Source of the DNA: Hemibagrus wyckioides
Lineage: Eukaryota > Chordata > Actinopteri > Siluriformes > Bagridae
DNA: 64,000 nucleotides
Reading direction: 5' to 3'
NCBI RefSeq assembly: GCF_019097595.1
Contig: NC_080714.1
Span: 22,036,259-22,100,258, forward strand
Shown here: positions 10,430 to 22,196 of the stretch, piece after piece
How the letters are laid out: each line of letters begins with the position of its first letter
Numbering within the stretch: the stretch's first letter is position 1
Program-made: the position numbers and the translations under genes
The notes under the pieces: generated by a model
What the model was told of the DNA's origin: nothing
Databases searched by the model: none
Seen by the model: the letters and a program-made list of their open reading frames with translations, nothing else

Positions 10430-11095
10430 CGCCAACGAGCCGGCACTAAGAGTCGATTCCTTTTTTCTTTTTTTTTAGCAAACGAGAAGAGCCGAATCTT
10501 CAACCGTTGCAAATCCATGCAGGCAGGGGCGGAACTTTATTTTGATGGACATACCCTGCGACCAATCACATGCGAAAGAAGGAAGGCGGGGCAGACGCTC
10601 CGAAGACAGCGAGTGTAGTGCTATAGAGCGACAGGGAGAGGCGGGGGAGTATGGAATAGGTTTAAATTACGCACGAGTAAATTAAAATTACACACAAATG
10701 TTTTGAATCACGTACGATTATTTTTGACAGTGATTTTATTCCATAAGGGAGCCGGATTTAAATGCAAGCGCGTCGAAAAGAAAGTGAAGAACTGAGCGAA
10801 AACCGAAAATGAAGCAGCATTTGTTTGCATTTTAATGATATCGGAGACTGCAAACCTGTATTTTTAAACGAAAAAATAAAGCATAAATATAAGGCTTTTA
10901 TGAAAACAATGAATAAAAATTTGCTTGCCAACACACAAACCATTCATAATTGATAAATTAGTATAAAATAAAAGGCTCCGAATGATACTAGATGAAGAGC
11001 CATTTGGGAGCCGTAAGAGTCGGTTCTTCTAAAGGAGCCGAGTCAAAAGAGCCGAATCTTTGAAAAGAGCCGGACCTCCCAAAACTATCATATAG
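10430..11095. repeat. GAGCCG-motif repeat, possible hAT-type non-autonomous element
   Basis: Short motifs recur in both halves: AGAGCCGAATCTT at about 10489 and 11049, GAGCCG near 10437, 10748, 11010, 11035 and 11068, and AAGAGTCGATTCC versus TAAGAGTCGGTTCTTC. The clustered, partly inverted arrangement resembles non-autonomous hAT elements of fish, but no clear 8-bp target duplication was established. Confidence 0.4.
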
Positions 11096-11099
11096 CAGG

Positions 11100-12130
11100 T
11101 TCACTCAATTCACCGTCAGTGTGTCATGACTGACTGAGTTACGCTTGCGACCAATCGCTGAATACCACACGGTTCTTAAACACCCAATCACTGATCGCCA
11201 ATGTCACCCAACAGCCAATCAGTGATACCACCGTTTGTCCCGCCCTGGCACTTATTCGTTCTTCTTAAACTCTCTGTTTTGGAGATGCTGTATTTACAAG
11301 TAATAAAAGCGAGTAAACGTTTTCCAATTCCAATCCTAATATTATTTTCCCTTATTATAAAATTCTGTATTCACTCTGTTTTCACTACAAGTGAAAATCT
11401 TCCTCTTCGTGAACTTTAATTTGTAATTTGATATGCCAGTGATAATCATGAATAATTTATATGCAAATTACTCTGTGCCCTCATCTAACTAATTCTACCG
11501 ACCTTTTGAGGTCTAGGTTCTTTTATCAGTCGTGCTGGAACAGGTGTCTGTATTTGGCTGCATCTAGCACTAAACTCTTGAGTTTCCCAGGCCATCATGG
11601 TGAAAAGCATAATGCCGGCACCTCATGCTTCACAGTGCTGGCTTTCCATAACATGCTGCACTTGTGCCAAGACCTTCTTCTCACCTCTATCCTTCATAAA
11701 ACCCAACATTTGTGAAATGTCTGCTCTACGGGTTCCTTATACAGCATCTCCCATCTGAGCTGTGGATATTTTCTGCTCTTTGTTTATCTGACCAGCACCT
11801 TCTTACATATACGCTGACCGTCGGTGGATGGTATCCATAGGTTGAGTTTTGGCTATGACATGTTCTTTCCAGGGTTTGACATTTCAGTGATGTTTCATGA
11901 CATGTACAAAGTTGCAGCAGAGAGAATGTACACATTATAAAACATAACCACAGGGGAGCTATATTGTATAATATAATGATATAATATAATTATATTTATT
12001 ATATTTATTATATTTATTATATTTATTTAGGACAAATATTGCCTCATTTGCACAATTTCTACTATTCACACTTCTGGTAGACGCTAAACGATATTTCATT
12101 GCTATGTACCTGTACTATGCAATGATAATA
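11100..12130. other. Intergenic region with possible decayed transposon sequence
   Basis: No gene is supported. Between about 11500 and 11930, phrases such as AAGCATAATGCCGGCACCTC, CATGCTTCACAGTGCTGG and TCTCCCATCTGAGCTGTGGA resemble common fish DNA-transposon sequence, possibly antisense Tc1-type. It is too decayed to assign. Confidence 0.35.
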
Positions 12131-12132
12131 AA

Positions 12133-12133
12133 G

Positions 12134-12222
<89 letters not shown>
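12133..12222. repeat. (TCTA)n microsatellite
   Basis: About 22 uninterrupted TCTA units; further GATA-type units lie at 12270-12300 beside the fold-back element. Confidence 0.95.
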
Positions 12223-12303
12223 CACAATATTTTGCTCATCATGTCAGTCCATGGTAGCTTCAGAAACAAGGATAGATAGATCATAGATCGATAGATCAGA
12301 CCA

Positions 12304-13020
12304 AATCATTGAATTCAGCGGTTGTTTTTCAGGGGTTGGGCTTAGTTCCAGTGAAAGGAACTCTTAATGCTTCAGCATACCAAGACATTTTGGACACTTT
12401 CATGCCCCCAACTTTGTGGGAACAGTTCCCCTTCCTGTTCCAACATGACTGCACACCAGTGCACAAAGCATGGTCCATAAAGACATGGATGAGTGAGTTT
12501 GGTGTGGAGGAACTTGACTGGCCTGCACAGAGTCCTGACCTCAACCCGATAGAATACCTTTGAGGTGAATTAGGGCGGAGACTGCGAGCTAGGCCAAAAC
12601 TGGGACGTCTGCCTTTACATGCACATGAATGTAATATGGAATTGTTCATCCCTTTGCAGGTATAACAACTTCAAATCTTCTGGGAAGGCTTTCCACAAGG
12701 TTTAGGAGTGTGTTTATGGGAATCTTTGAGCATTCCTCTAGAAGTGCATCTGTGAGGTGAGGCACTTATGCTGGATGAGAAGGTCTGGCTTGCAGTCTCC
12801 CCTCTAATTCATCCCAAAGATGTTCTGTCTTTATGGACTGGTGCACAGTCATGTTGGAACAGGAAGGGGTCATCCCCAAACTGTTCCCACAAAGTTGGGA
12901 GCATAAAATTGTCCAAAATATGTTGGTATGCTGAAGCATTCTGAGTTCCTTTCACTGGAACGAGCCCAAACCCTGAAAAACAACACCTGAATTCAATTTG
13001 GAGGGGTGTCCTAAAAGATA
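12304..13020. mobile_element. Fold-back Tc1-like element, second copy
   Basis: From about 12304 to 12600 the sequence reads on + as internal transposase ([39 protein letters not shown], then a stop). At about 12600 it switches: the next bases are the 3' end of the element in reverse, followed by C-terminal and then internal transposase on - out to about 13020. Both outer arms are therefore 5'-end sequence. The junction AGGCCAAAACTGGGACGTC matches the reverse complement of the one near base 130 of the window. Terminal repeats are lost at both ends and short GATA runs flank it. The minus arm carries a deletion of about 75 bases near 12826. Confidence 0.8.
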
Positions 13021-13357
13021 GATAGATATAAAATACCAGAATTATTTTTGTTGTTGATTTTAGTTTCCAATAGAGGGCGCCAAAATACAAGTAAGACAAG
13101 ATAATTGTAGTATATGGTTCGGAAGAGAATGTTTTGGGTGAGTCAAAAATAATAAGTAAAAACTCAAAAAGTACATTTGAATGCGTTTAAAAATGCTGAG
13201 TTTGGATAATTTTGTCTTTTTTTCTACAGCGGGTATATTTTTTAGCGCTGCTCATTGCTTCAGGCCTTTTACCCAAACAGCACAAAGCACAAATTAGACT
13301 GCTTTAGGAAACATTATATATATATATTTAATATATATTATATAATATTATATATGT

Positions 13358-13419
<62 letters not shown>

Positions 13420-14150
13420 CATTTTAATCTAGTATACCGGTGAGACAGGCAATACAAGTATTTTTACTAAGCTACCGACCAGAAAATTGATTTGGAGCTG
13501 ATTAACGACCCCTACCGGCTGCCTAAGGTATTACAGAAAACATTTGACGTGTGAGACGTATTCTCACATTGATTTCATATACACTATGTGGTCTACGGGC
13601 TCTTACATTCCAGAAGAGTTTTAACAAATCCTTGTCAAATTACACTACCATTTTATCTCCAATGATAGACAAGTGGCCACTTTCAGCACGAGAGAGGACT
13701 CCAGCTCACAGATGACTTTATCAGAACGTTTGGGCAATATATTTGAAAGGTTTGCTTAGATTATAATATCACAAAGTTTATTCATGCAATGTTCTAAACT
13801 GTGATTATTGCATATATTTTCCCATGCTCATTAACTACCTTGAGATCTAAGCTGGGGACATGGAGCTGGAAACAGAACATGATAATGAATACTCTTATAG
13901 AGAAATAATTTATGCCAGGGTAGTGTGAATGTTTAAAAAAAAAAAACAGCATGTTTTTTTATTCCTCTTATACAAAAGACATTTGCCAGAGATTTAAGTT
14001 TTTTTAAATTAATTAAAATATTCTGGGTCATTTCATTTATAGTTATATTTGATGATATAGATTGTCTGTGACACAATTTCCAATTATTCAGATTCAAGCA
14101 TTTACATTTCCTATTTAACTGAATATTAAAATTCAATCGAAATTTGATTT
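13021..14150. other. Intergenic AT-rich sequence with (AT)n tract
   Basis: A long TA/AT array occupies about 13316-13414. The rest of this stretch shows no gene, RNA or recognisable mobile element. Confidence 0.5.
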
Positions 14151-14283
14151 GCATCAAGTTCTAGACAACATCTTTTTGTACTTTGTTCATTGCTCAATCA
14201 TCACGATTCATGCTATTGATCTCATTTGGATTAAAAGGGAAACGCATACTTAAATAAAATACAATACTACCACTACTACTACT

Positions 14284-14284
<1 letters not shown>

Positions 14285-14350
<66 letters not shown>
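14285..14350. repeat. (AAT)n microsatellite
   Basis: About 21 AAT units lie inside the first flank copy. Confidence 0.95.
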
Positions 14351-14649
14351 TCACAATCAGAGAAATGTATCTAAACATACAATATGCTCTGATGAAACCA
14401 TGGTTTCTTGTCAGTAACTGATATATTTTAAACACACACACACACTCTCTCTCTCTCTCCAGAATATGAATAATTACAATTTACAAAATTACAACCAAGC
14501 AGAACCCGCATCTGATTCTATAGAATGTTTACCCATTAAACAGGTGGAACCAGGAGTAATTCCTGCTTGATTGGAATGAAAACCTGCAATCACACAGACT
14601 GGACACCCCTGTTTAACTAGTCTAATCAGTTGCACATGCATCCATTAAA

Positions 14650-14850
14650 TGAAATAGCTTAGTGGCCTAGTGGCTTAGGTGTTGGACTACTAATCAGAAG
14701 GTTATGAGCTCAAATCCCAGGCCCACCAAGCTGCCACTGTTGGGCCCTTGAGTAAGGCCCTTAACCCCCACTTGCTCAGTTGTATAAAAATGAAATTTAA
14801 AAAAATGTATGTTGCTCTGAATAAGGTCATCTGTAAAATGTAAATGGATG
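14650..14850 (+). repeat. tRNA-SINE with L2-like 3' tail
   Basis: The head reads TAGTGGCTTAGGTGTTGGAC with the B-box region GAGCTCAAATCCCAG. The body CCACCAAGCTGCCACTG and GGGCCCTTGAGTAAGGCCCT is followed by a tail GCTCTGAATAAGGTCATCTG resembling L2-clade LINE 3' ends. It is inserted in the first flank copy. Confidence 0.85.
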
Positions 14851-15480
14851 AATATAATTCTGCTCATGCAAGGATTACTTTGTGCTTTGTTGCATAAAAA
14901 TGAGCTGGTTACTATGACAACTTTAGACAAACTTTCTTTCTTTTTTTGTGTGGACTAACTGCAAAGGTTGTGTGATCTGTGAAACCCTGGACACGTAAAC
15001 ATCTTTGTGTTTTTTGTTCATTGTTCAAGTATGCTTAAATAGACATCATCAACAACAACAACAACAACACTACTACTACTAATAATAATGATAATACTAA
15101 TCATGCATTTTCTCCCAATCAGTAAATTATATCTAAACATAAAACTGTAGTTTCTTTTCAGCAACCGGGAGATACTTTACACACACACACAATTCTACAG
15201 AATATAAAGAATCTATCTACTTTTCTGAAAAGAGTCAGTGCGTGACTCAGCATATGTCAGTGCCGGTGAGTTTTCACTGCATCCAGACAGAAGACATAAC
15301 TGTTTTTACTGAATGGCAAGATCAACTGATTAAACAGGTTGGATCAGGAATCCTGTTTGATTCTGTCCAACTTGTCTCTATCTTATGGATGTCAAACAGC
15401 ATGCTTTGTTGCATAAAAGCTTAAAGAGCTAGTTATTTTGAGATCTTTAGACAAAATATCTTTGCAGCCAGAACTTCTGT

Positions 15481-16289
15481 CAGTGCTGCTGCTATGGAAA
15501 ATTAATAGAAAACACATTTGTTTATCAGTTTCTGAACTTCAACAGTGCTAATAGTGGTATAATACAAAATGATCGTTCTAGCTGTTTTGCTGCATAATAA
15601 CATTATACTAAGCAATAAACACTTCAGAAAGGATGTAAATCAAAATAAAACTTTATTTAAAAGGGTACAGTCAACAAATAGACAAGCAAATTATGTCAAG
15701 TAACAAGCCAGAAAAACAAATTTCAGGTACAAAATAACTCCAAAAAAAGGCAATAAAAAATTAAATGACATAACTGAAGCCACCCCTCAACAGCATGACT
15801 AACCTTACTCTCCCTTACTGAGAATTACATGAAACATTACAGATTTTAATATTTAACATTATTATATTAAGAAATTACATCAAAAATATACAACATTTTG
15901 GGGAAAAAAAAAAAAAACTTTGAGAGATGGATCCTCTTTTCTATCATAACTTCTAAAACAAATGATACATTTTTTAAAAATACTATTTATAATTATATAT
16001 ATATATAACTACTTATAATTTTATAAGCAACCTAGTGCAGACAAGACAGAAGACACAATGTGCGTGTTTGATAGTGTGCGTATATGATAGTGTGTGTGTG
16101 TATGATAGTGTGTGTATGTATGATAGTGTGTGTGTGTATGATAGTGTGTGTGTGTATGATAGTGTGCGTGTATGGTAATGTGTCTGCAGTCTGGCAAAAC
16201 ACACTTAAAAGTTAAATTAGGTGTGGTTTTATGAATTGTCATGTGCCTTACATGAGCCAATATCTGACAGGGGAACATTTTTGCTGCCA
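15481..16289. other. Intergenic sequence with 18-bp minisatellite
   Basis: From about 16069 to 16178 a unit close to TGATAGTGTGTGTGTGTA is repeated about six times. The remaining sequence is AT-rich without a supported gene. Confidence 0.7.
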
Positions 16290-17211
16290 ATTATTCCCAA
16301 ATGGAAGAAACACAAAAGGACTGTCAATCTTCCTCGGTCTGGGGCTCCATGCAAGATCTCACCTCATGGAATTTCAATGATCATGAGAACGGCAAAGAAT
16401 CAGCCCAGAATTACACTGGAGGATTTTGTCAATGATCTCAAGGCAGCTGGGACCATAGTCACCAAGAAAACAATTAGTAACACTACGCCGTGAAAGACTG
16501 AAATCCAGTAGCGCCCGCAAGGTCCCCCTGCTAAAGAAAGCACATGTACAGGCTCATCTGAAGTTTGCCAGTGAATATCTGAATGATTCAGAGGAGAACT
16601 GGGTGAAAGTGTTGTGGTCAAATGAGACCAAAATCCAGCTCTTTGGCATCAACTCAACTCGCCGTGTTTGGAGAAGGAGGAATGCTGCCTATGACTCCAA
16701 GAAGACCATCCTCACCGTCAAACATGGAGGTGGAAACATTATGCTTTGGGGGTGTTTTTCTGCTAAGGGGACAGGACAACCGCACCGCATCAAAGGGACG
16801 ATGGATGGAGCCATGTACCATCAAATCTTGAGTGAGAACCTCCTTCCCTCAGCCAGGGCGTTGAAAATGGGTCGTGGATGCAAAGAGGAGTGGGCCCAAA
16901 TTCCTTGAGATGTGAGATGTGTGCAAACCTGGTGGCCAACTACAAGAAATGTCTGACGTCTGTGATTACCAACAAGGGTTTGCCACCAAGTACTAAGTCA
17001 TGTTTTGCAAAGGGGTCAAACACTTATTTCACTCAATAAAATGCAAATCAATGTAGAAGTTTTCTGAAATGTGTTTTTCTGGATTTTTTTTTTTTGTTGT
17101 TATTCTGTCTCTCACTGTTCAGATAAACCTACCATTAAAATTACAGACTGATCATTTCTTTGTCAGTGGGCAAACGTACAAAATCAGCAGGGGATCAAAT
17201 CATTCACTGTA
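16290..17211 (+). pseudogene. Tc1-like transposon, 5'-truncated and internally deleted (copy B)
   Basis: The copy begins inside the transposase ([11 protein letters not shown]) and has lost the 5' inverted repeat. Two bases are missing near 16482, shifting the frame. The core [12 protein letters not shown] shows the same Asp-to-Asn change as copy A at 3571-5162. After GRG an internal deletion removes the region with the second Asp and the Glu, joining directly to CKEEWAQIP. The stop after IP (CCTTGAGATGTGAGATG) is again identical to copy A. The 3' inverted repeat survives to about 17211. Confidence 0.88.
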
Positions 17212-17640
17212 AATGCACAGCATTGTACTCACACTCCAGTACGAAACTGTATTACATAAAAACAGTAGATTACTGTTTAAAATCACCAGTAAATGCAAAA
17301 TATTGCCCAGAATGCATTGTTTCCTGTAGTAGATTGCTGTTTTAAGGGAAAACAGTAGATTACTGCCAGATTTGGCAGTTTTTTAAAAGCAGTGTACACT
17401 ACCGCTCAAAAGTTTGGGATCACTCAAAAAGTTTTCTAAGGAAACACACACGAAATTAGTCTGAATAGAAAATATAGCAGAAGAACAGGACATGCTGACA
17501 TGTCAGAGTTAGAAATAATGATTTTGTCTAAACCATTTTACTTCCCAGAACAAGCCCCCAAAACACGTAATAAATACGGCCTGTTACCTAAATGAAACGG
17601 CCCTCAATGTGAAGAGAAATTCTTAAAGCGGGGATAGAGA
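17212..17640. repeat. Degraded repeats including a Tc1-type end
   Basis: At 17240-17390 the phrase ACAGTAGATTACTG occurs repeatedly, typical of a non-autonomous fish repeat. At 17398-17540 CCGCTCAAAAGTTTGGGATC is a Tc1-type terminal repeat, and AAGAACAGGACATGCTGACA also occurs at 44312. Confidence 0.55.
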
Positions 17641-18404
17641 CCAAGCTTAAAAATGTCGCTCAAAACCCCCCCTCAAAAAAAACAAAAACCCTGTACCGGA
17701 ATGCAGATGTGCTTGTTGGCCATCTAGTCTTGACGTATAGATCCTGCTTTGTTAACAAAGTGTCAATCACTCAAGCTACACCACATTCCAACAAAGTAGT
17801 AAATCCTGCCTTGTCCTGCCTTAGAAAATTCTGCAGAACTGTTTAAATGGATAAATCCTCTCTTTTGGCCACATAAAATTGTGCACGAACCCGAATGTGC
17901 CAGTGTGTGGCAGGAGCTACCTTACAACACTCACCTTCCAGTTACATTTCTTTAGCTGTTTGAACAGATTTTTATCTACTTAAAAAACTATATTTTCTCG
18001 GTGTTTTTTCTTTTGAAGTCTCAGAAACACCCAGGCTTTAAACTTTACACAGTTGTGTGTGATCTCAGGAAAGGGTGTCACAGGTAGGTGTTAGGATAGC
18101 ACAGCGTGCGCGCGCGCGTGTGTGTGTGGGGGTCGGTGGGTGGGGTTGTAGGGATGAGTGACTGTACAAGACAACCCTTATGTGTTGCAGGTTTACCAGC
18201 CCACAGCGTGGAGCTGAGGAATTAGAAGACAAATAAGAAGCGCAAATGGATAACCCCTCAATCCAGCTGCTAAACTAATCATCTTTACCAACATGCCGCC
18301 AAACGGGACATCGGTTTGTTTCTACCAAGAAAACAACCCTAAACTTCAATATCAGTGGTATGCTTTACTAAATTCTTCTTGAGGATTTTTCGCCTTTAAT
18401 CTGC
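17641..18404 (+). other. b3gnt7-like upstream region and 5' UTR
   Basis: A GT-rich stretch at 18106-18128 is followed by TGTGTTGCAG ending at 18190, a good splice acceptor. The bases from 18191 to 18404 may thus be the 5' UTR part of the coding exon, with a non-coding first exon further upstream. Promoter elements were not identified. Confidence 0.4.
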
Positions 18405-19637
18405 ATGCGTCTCGCAATCAAGTGCGCCTCCGAAATGGAGCATTTATTCCGGCGCAGCAGAGTCCTAAAGACCTTGTTGAGTTTGAGCTTAGTGTTGGCC
18501 ACTTTTCTGATGATCCAAAAGTTCAAAGTGGTGGATTTCCGAATGAAGGAGGTGCGTATGGACATGAAAAACAGCTTGCGGGGTACTCTGCAGTGGAAGA
18601 CTAAAGACAATGTCGCCAGAAATATCGCGGCACCGGTCAGGGAAAGCGCACCGGCTACGTGGAACATCAGCGCTATTAACTGCACCGCGGACTCAGTCGT
18701 GCTCAGTCAGAGCTGGTTTCAGAATTTGGACCCCAGGTTCCACCGGTTCGTCCTGCACAGACACTGTAGGTATTTCCCCATGATCATGAATCACCCTGAG
18801 AAGTGTGCTGGGGACGTGGATCTGCTAATCGTGGTGAAGTCGGTTATAGAGCAGCACGACCGCCGCCAGGCTGTGCGTCTCACCTGGGGCAAAGAGCACA
18901 CCATCAATGGCAAAAGAATTAAAACCCTGTTCCTGCTGGGCACCCCTGCACCTGAAAAGGACGCCAGAAACTTACAGAAACTAATCGAATACGAGGACAG
19001 AATATATGGAGATATACTGCAATGGAATTTCATGGATACCTTTTTTAACCTCACACTGAAGGAGATCAATTTTCTGAGATGGTTCAATATCTACTGCAAA
19101 AACGTGCGCTTCATTTTTAAAGGGGACGATGATGTGTTTGTCAACCCAACTAACCTGGTGGATCTAATAGACTTTCGTATAAAGGAGGACATGGTGCAAA
19201 ACCTTTTTGCTGGTGACACCATTTCGAAAGCAGTGCCTATTAGAAATCAAAAAAGTAAGTACTTTATACCTAAAGAGTTGTATGATAAGCCATATCCACC
19301 CTATGCAGGTGGTGGAGGGTTTGTCATGTCCTCTCATCTGGCACGCAGACTTTTTACTGTGTCCGAGAAAATGGCGCTTTTCCCCATTGATGATGTCTTC
19401 TTGGGCATGTGCCTTCAGGAGTTAAAAGTGGCGCCAGAAAAGCACCCAGGCTTTAAAACATTCGGGATCGTGAAGCACAAGGCGAGCCTGATGAACAGCG
19501 AGCCATGTTTCTACCGCCACCTCATTGTGGTGCACAAAATGAGCCCAGAGGAACTAATGAGGATGTGGGACACGGTGCATGATGAGAAGCTCACCTGCAC
19601 CAGAAAGAGCGTGGACTTAACTCTAGAGGTTGAGTGA
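18405..19637 (+). CDS. b3gnt7: Beta-1,3-N-acetylglucosaminyltransferase, B3GNT7-like
   Basis: This GT31-family Golgi type II membrane enzyme is expected to transfer GlcNAc from UDP-GlcNAc to galactose; B3GNT7 acts on keratan sulfate and lactosamine chains. The 410-residue single-exon frame has a membrane anchor at residues 20-37 (LKTLLSLSLVLATFLMI). The lumenal domain shows RYFPMIMNHPEKC, VVKSVIEQHDRRQAVRLTWG, the metal-binding DDD at 241-243 (FIFKGDDDVFVNP), YPPYAGGGGFVMS and FPIDDVFLGMCL. Length and sequence fit B3GNT7 (about 400) better than B3GNT2. A second Met at residue 11 (18435) may be the true start. Possible N-glycosylation sites include NIS, NCT and NLT. It lies between C1orf174 and cep104. 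AATAAA signals occur at 19946 and 20978. Confidence 0.88.
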   Translation: MRLAIKCASEMEHLFRRSRVLKTLLSLSLVLATFLMIQKFKVVDFRMKEVRMDMKNSLRGTLQWKTKDNVARNIAAPVRESAPATWNISAINCTADSVVLSQSWFQNLDPRFHRFVLHRHCRYFPMIMNHPEKCAGDVDLLIVVKSVIEQHDRRQAVRLTWGKEHTINGKRIKTLFLLGTPAPEKDARNLQKLIEYEDRIYGDILQWNFMDTFFNLTLKEINFLRWFNIYCKNVRFIFKGDDDVFVNPTNLVDLIDFRIKEDMVQNLFAGDTISKAVPIRNQKSKYFIPKELYDKPYPPYAGGGGFVMSSHLARRLFTVSEKMALFPIDDVFLGMCLQELKVAPEKHPGFKTFGIVKHKASLMNSEPCFYRHLIVVHKMSPEELMRMWDTVHDEKLTCTRKSVDLTLEVE

Positions 19638-22196
19638 TCTGTGAATGCTTTGGACACTAATCTTTGTGTTCTTTGTTCATTGTTCAGTCATCGTTACTCA
19701 TGCTTTCTCATTGGGATCAAAAAGGGTAATTGTTGGGAAGTAGGGGAATGAATGGTTGAAAAAACAAACAAACAAACAAATTTTTAAAAAATGCATATCA
19801 TTTGCACATTCATACGTTAAACTGTGGATGAATATAATTCCTGTCATGCATAAAGTTTATATTACAACAGAAAATCCAAAGAAATGCTCTAAACCTTTCA
19901 TTTGGAATTTTTGTGTGGATGTCTAACAAGAATTATGCGAAGGTGAATAAAAAGCCAGCTAGCTACTTTTCTAGAGAAAAAAAAAAAAAGAGAGAGAGAG
20001 AAAACCTAAAAGCCACTTTGTTTCTCTGAGCTGAGCCATTTTTTCATTTTACGAGGTTCAAGGACAACTGAAGACGAGAAGAATATAGCATTCTTTGAAT
20101 TGTTACGCAGATATGTTTATGTATTTTATTTTCAGGACAATTGCTCAAATTATAGAGACTGACTAGTACACACACACAAAAAAAAAAACCAAAGCTTTGC
20201 ATTTAAACAGTAAAATAGCAACATAATCGCATGGCATACTCCTTGCAAGCCAAATGTAGAAATATGGTTGTTATGCATTCATAAATGATCTCTGTAAGTC
20301 TTTCACCAGCCTGATTTGACTCTATGATGGGACATTTTGCAATTGTAAGGGTCAATTGATTTTCATATGAATAGCCTTTATTTAACTATCCCACATTTAA
20401 ACAGGGTGGTTCTGAGTATGGTGTAAAAAAAGGATGACATGGCTTTCATTGTGTTTAAAGACAATGACTTCAGTGGAATAGCATGCTTTTATTTATCCAA
20501 ACACACAGCTCTTCAGAAACACAACAGTGGAAAATATTTCCATTAGCATACATAGATTCATGGTCTCCATTGGGTTCAAGACATTTAAAGGGACCAATTA
20601 GTTATTTATACTCTATATAGTCAAGTTAAGAAACTCATTAAAGCATGTGAAGGCTGTTTCACGTAGTTTTTCCTGCTATAAACGGTCTGCTACAGTGAAT
20701 TTATGGAAAGATGTGTAATGTGTTTACAACATATTCTACTGTACTACTATATTTTTTCCTTGATTATAGGCAACACTATTGCCTTGATTGCAAACTATCA
20801 ACAAATGGAGTTTACTAAAAAGTATTTTTTATTCCATCAAGAACACTTCAGCTCAGCAAAATGATTTCATGTAAAGTTTATTTTTTACATTTTTAGATCT
20901 GGCCACCATACTTGCGCTCACATGTACAGATTTATTTGTAATACGTGATATTTATAGAGTTTTATGATACTTAATTTAATAAATACATTTTCGACCTCTT
21001 TTTTCCCGGAAATGTTACAAATACAAATACTGCATTTATATAGAAATACACAAACAAATCCACAAAATAGCAAATATGTATCAGTAATTTATTAAATATC
21101 AATGATTTCATTGTTTATTGTTTGAAAATAAGGGACAAGTTTGTGAATAAAATGATGGTAAAACTGGCAAAACTGTCATTAATACAGAAGTTGGACACTT
21201 GAAATACTGTTTAATGTTGGTATAACATTCATGACCATTTCCATCACATCATGTGTGGATCTTGCTTCAGAAAAACAGCACTGAAAAGTCAAGTCATAAT
21301 AGAAAATGCTGATATGTATGGCTCATTTTAATAAGAAAAAGGCCTTGTTTTTGCGGACACTGCTTTGGTTAATATCTGTTCATGTAGGGGTTCTATTATA
21401 TTTTATATATTTGGGGGGGGGGGAAACTATCAGTACTGTTGATTTTAAGTTACAGAGATGGGATTTAATCTCAATTGCTTTAAAATCTATGATAAAGAAG
21501 ATAAAGACAAAAATAATTGTCTATTTCCACATCATGCACACTACCTGTTAAACCTGTAATATACATGATGTGAAAAGTCTTAAATCTGAAGACATTTTTT
21601 AAGTCCTGGAATAAATAAATAAATAAATAAATAATAATAAAAAAAATCGTCTCAGTCTCAGGCTTTTATATTGTTCTAATTCAACATTAAGTCCCAGATA
21701 AATGATTTGTTCCTGTTAAGGGATATGAATTGAATTCAAACCCGACACATTTACACCGTGTCATGCAAACACTGAGGCTGTGATGCAGCATGCGCTGATG
21801 ACATTACAGCAGTGTTTTGCCAGCATCAAGGTGTTTTTGTTGCGCTAACCCCCCCCCCCTTTCAACCTAGACACAGTGTAAAAACCACTCAAAATTATAC
21901 AAGTGCTTCATTTAAAAATCATTGTGTACACATCCTTACACATATCCATACACAATTACACTAAAATTGAGAAAACAAGCAAACAAACCAACCACAAAAC
22001 AAAAAAACATTAAATCGGATAACGAAATCTAGCTGATAAAAACTTATTTTTTCTCTTTTTAGACAAAACTATTCCTATGTTGCATTCCACTGTAGTGCTT
22101 ATGGATACGATTAGGAGAAAACTATGTGCTGTGCTCCTGTACTCGCGTCCAATTGTGTTTAGTAAAGATTAAAAGTTCATTGGAAGTTACTCTGGT
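19638..22196. other. b3gnt7-like 3' UTR and intergenic sequence
   Basis: The first part is 3' UTR, with AATAAA candidates at 19946-19951 and 20978-20983. An 11-base G run lies near 21413 and an 11-base C run near 21849. AT-rich filler makes up the rest. No other gene or mobile element is recognisable, apart from sequence shared with 14.1-15.5 kb at the start. Confidence 0.4.

Larger units (their letters stand above)
14150..15480 (+). repeat. Two diverged tandem copies of the b3gnt7-like 3' flank
   Basis: Copy 1 (about 14160-14940) and copy 2 (about 14948-15480) share, in order, TTTGTTCATTG, a trinucleotide array (ACT/AAT), TATCTAAACATA, TTTCTTxTCAG, an ACAC run, ATTAAACAGGT, GCTTTGTTGCATAAAA and TTTAGACAAA. 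The beginning of copy 2 matches the end of the b3gnt7-like gene at 19608-19690: GTGTGGACTAACTGCAAAGG versus GCGTGGACTTAACTCTAGAG, then GTGATCTGTGAA and TTTGTTCATTGTTCA. Copy 1 also shares GGATGAATATAATTC with 19828. The pattern suggests relics of duplicated paralogues. Confidence 0.6.

Noticed and set aside
16069..16178. CRISPR-like regular repeat
   Set aside because: Units are contiguous GT-rich minisatellite repeats without unique spacers, in a vertebrate genome.
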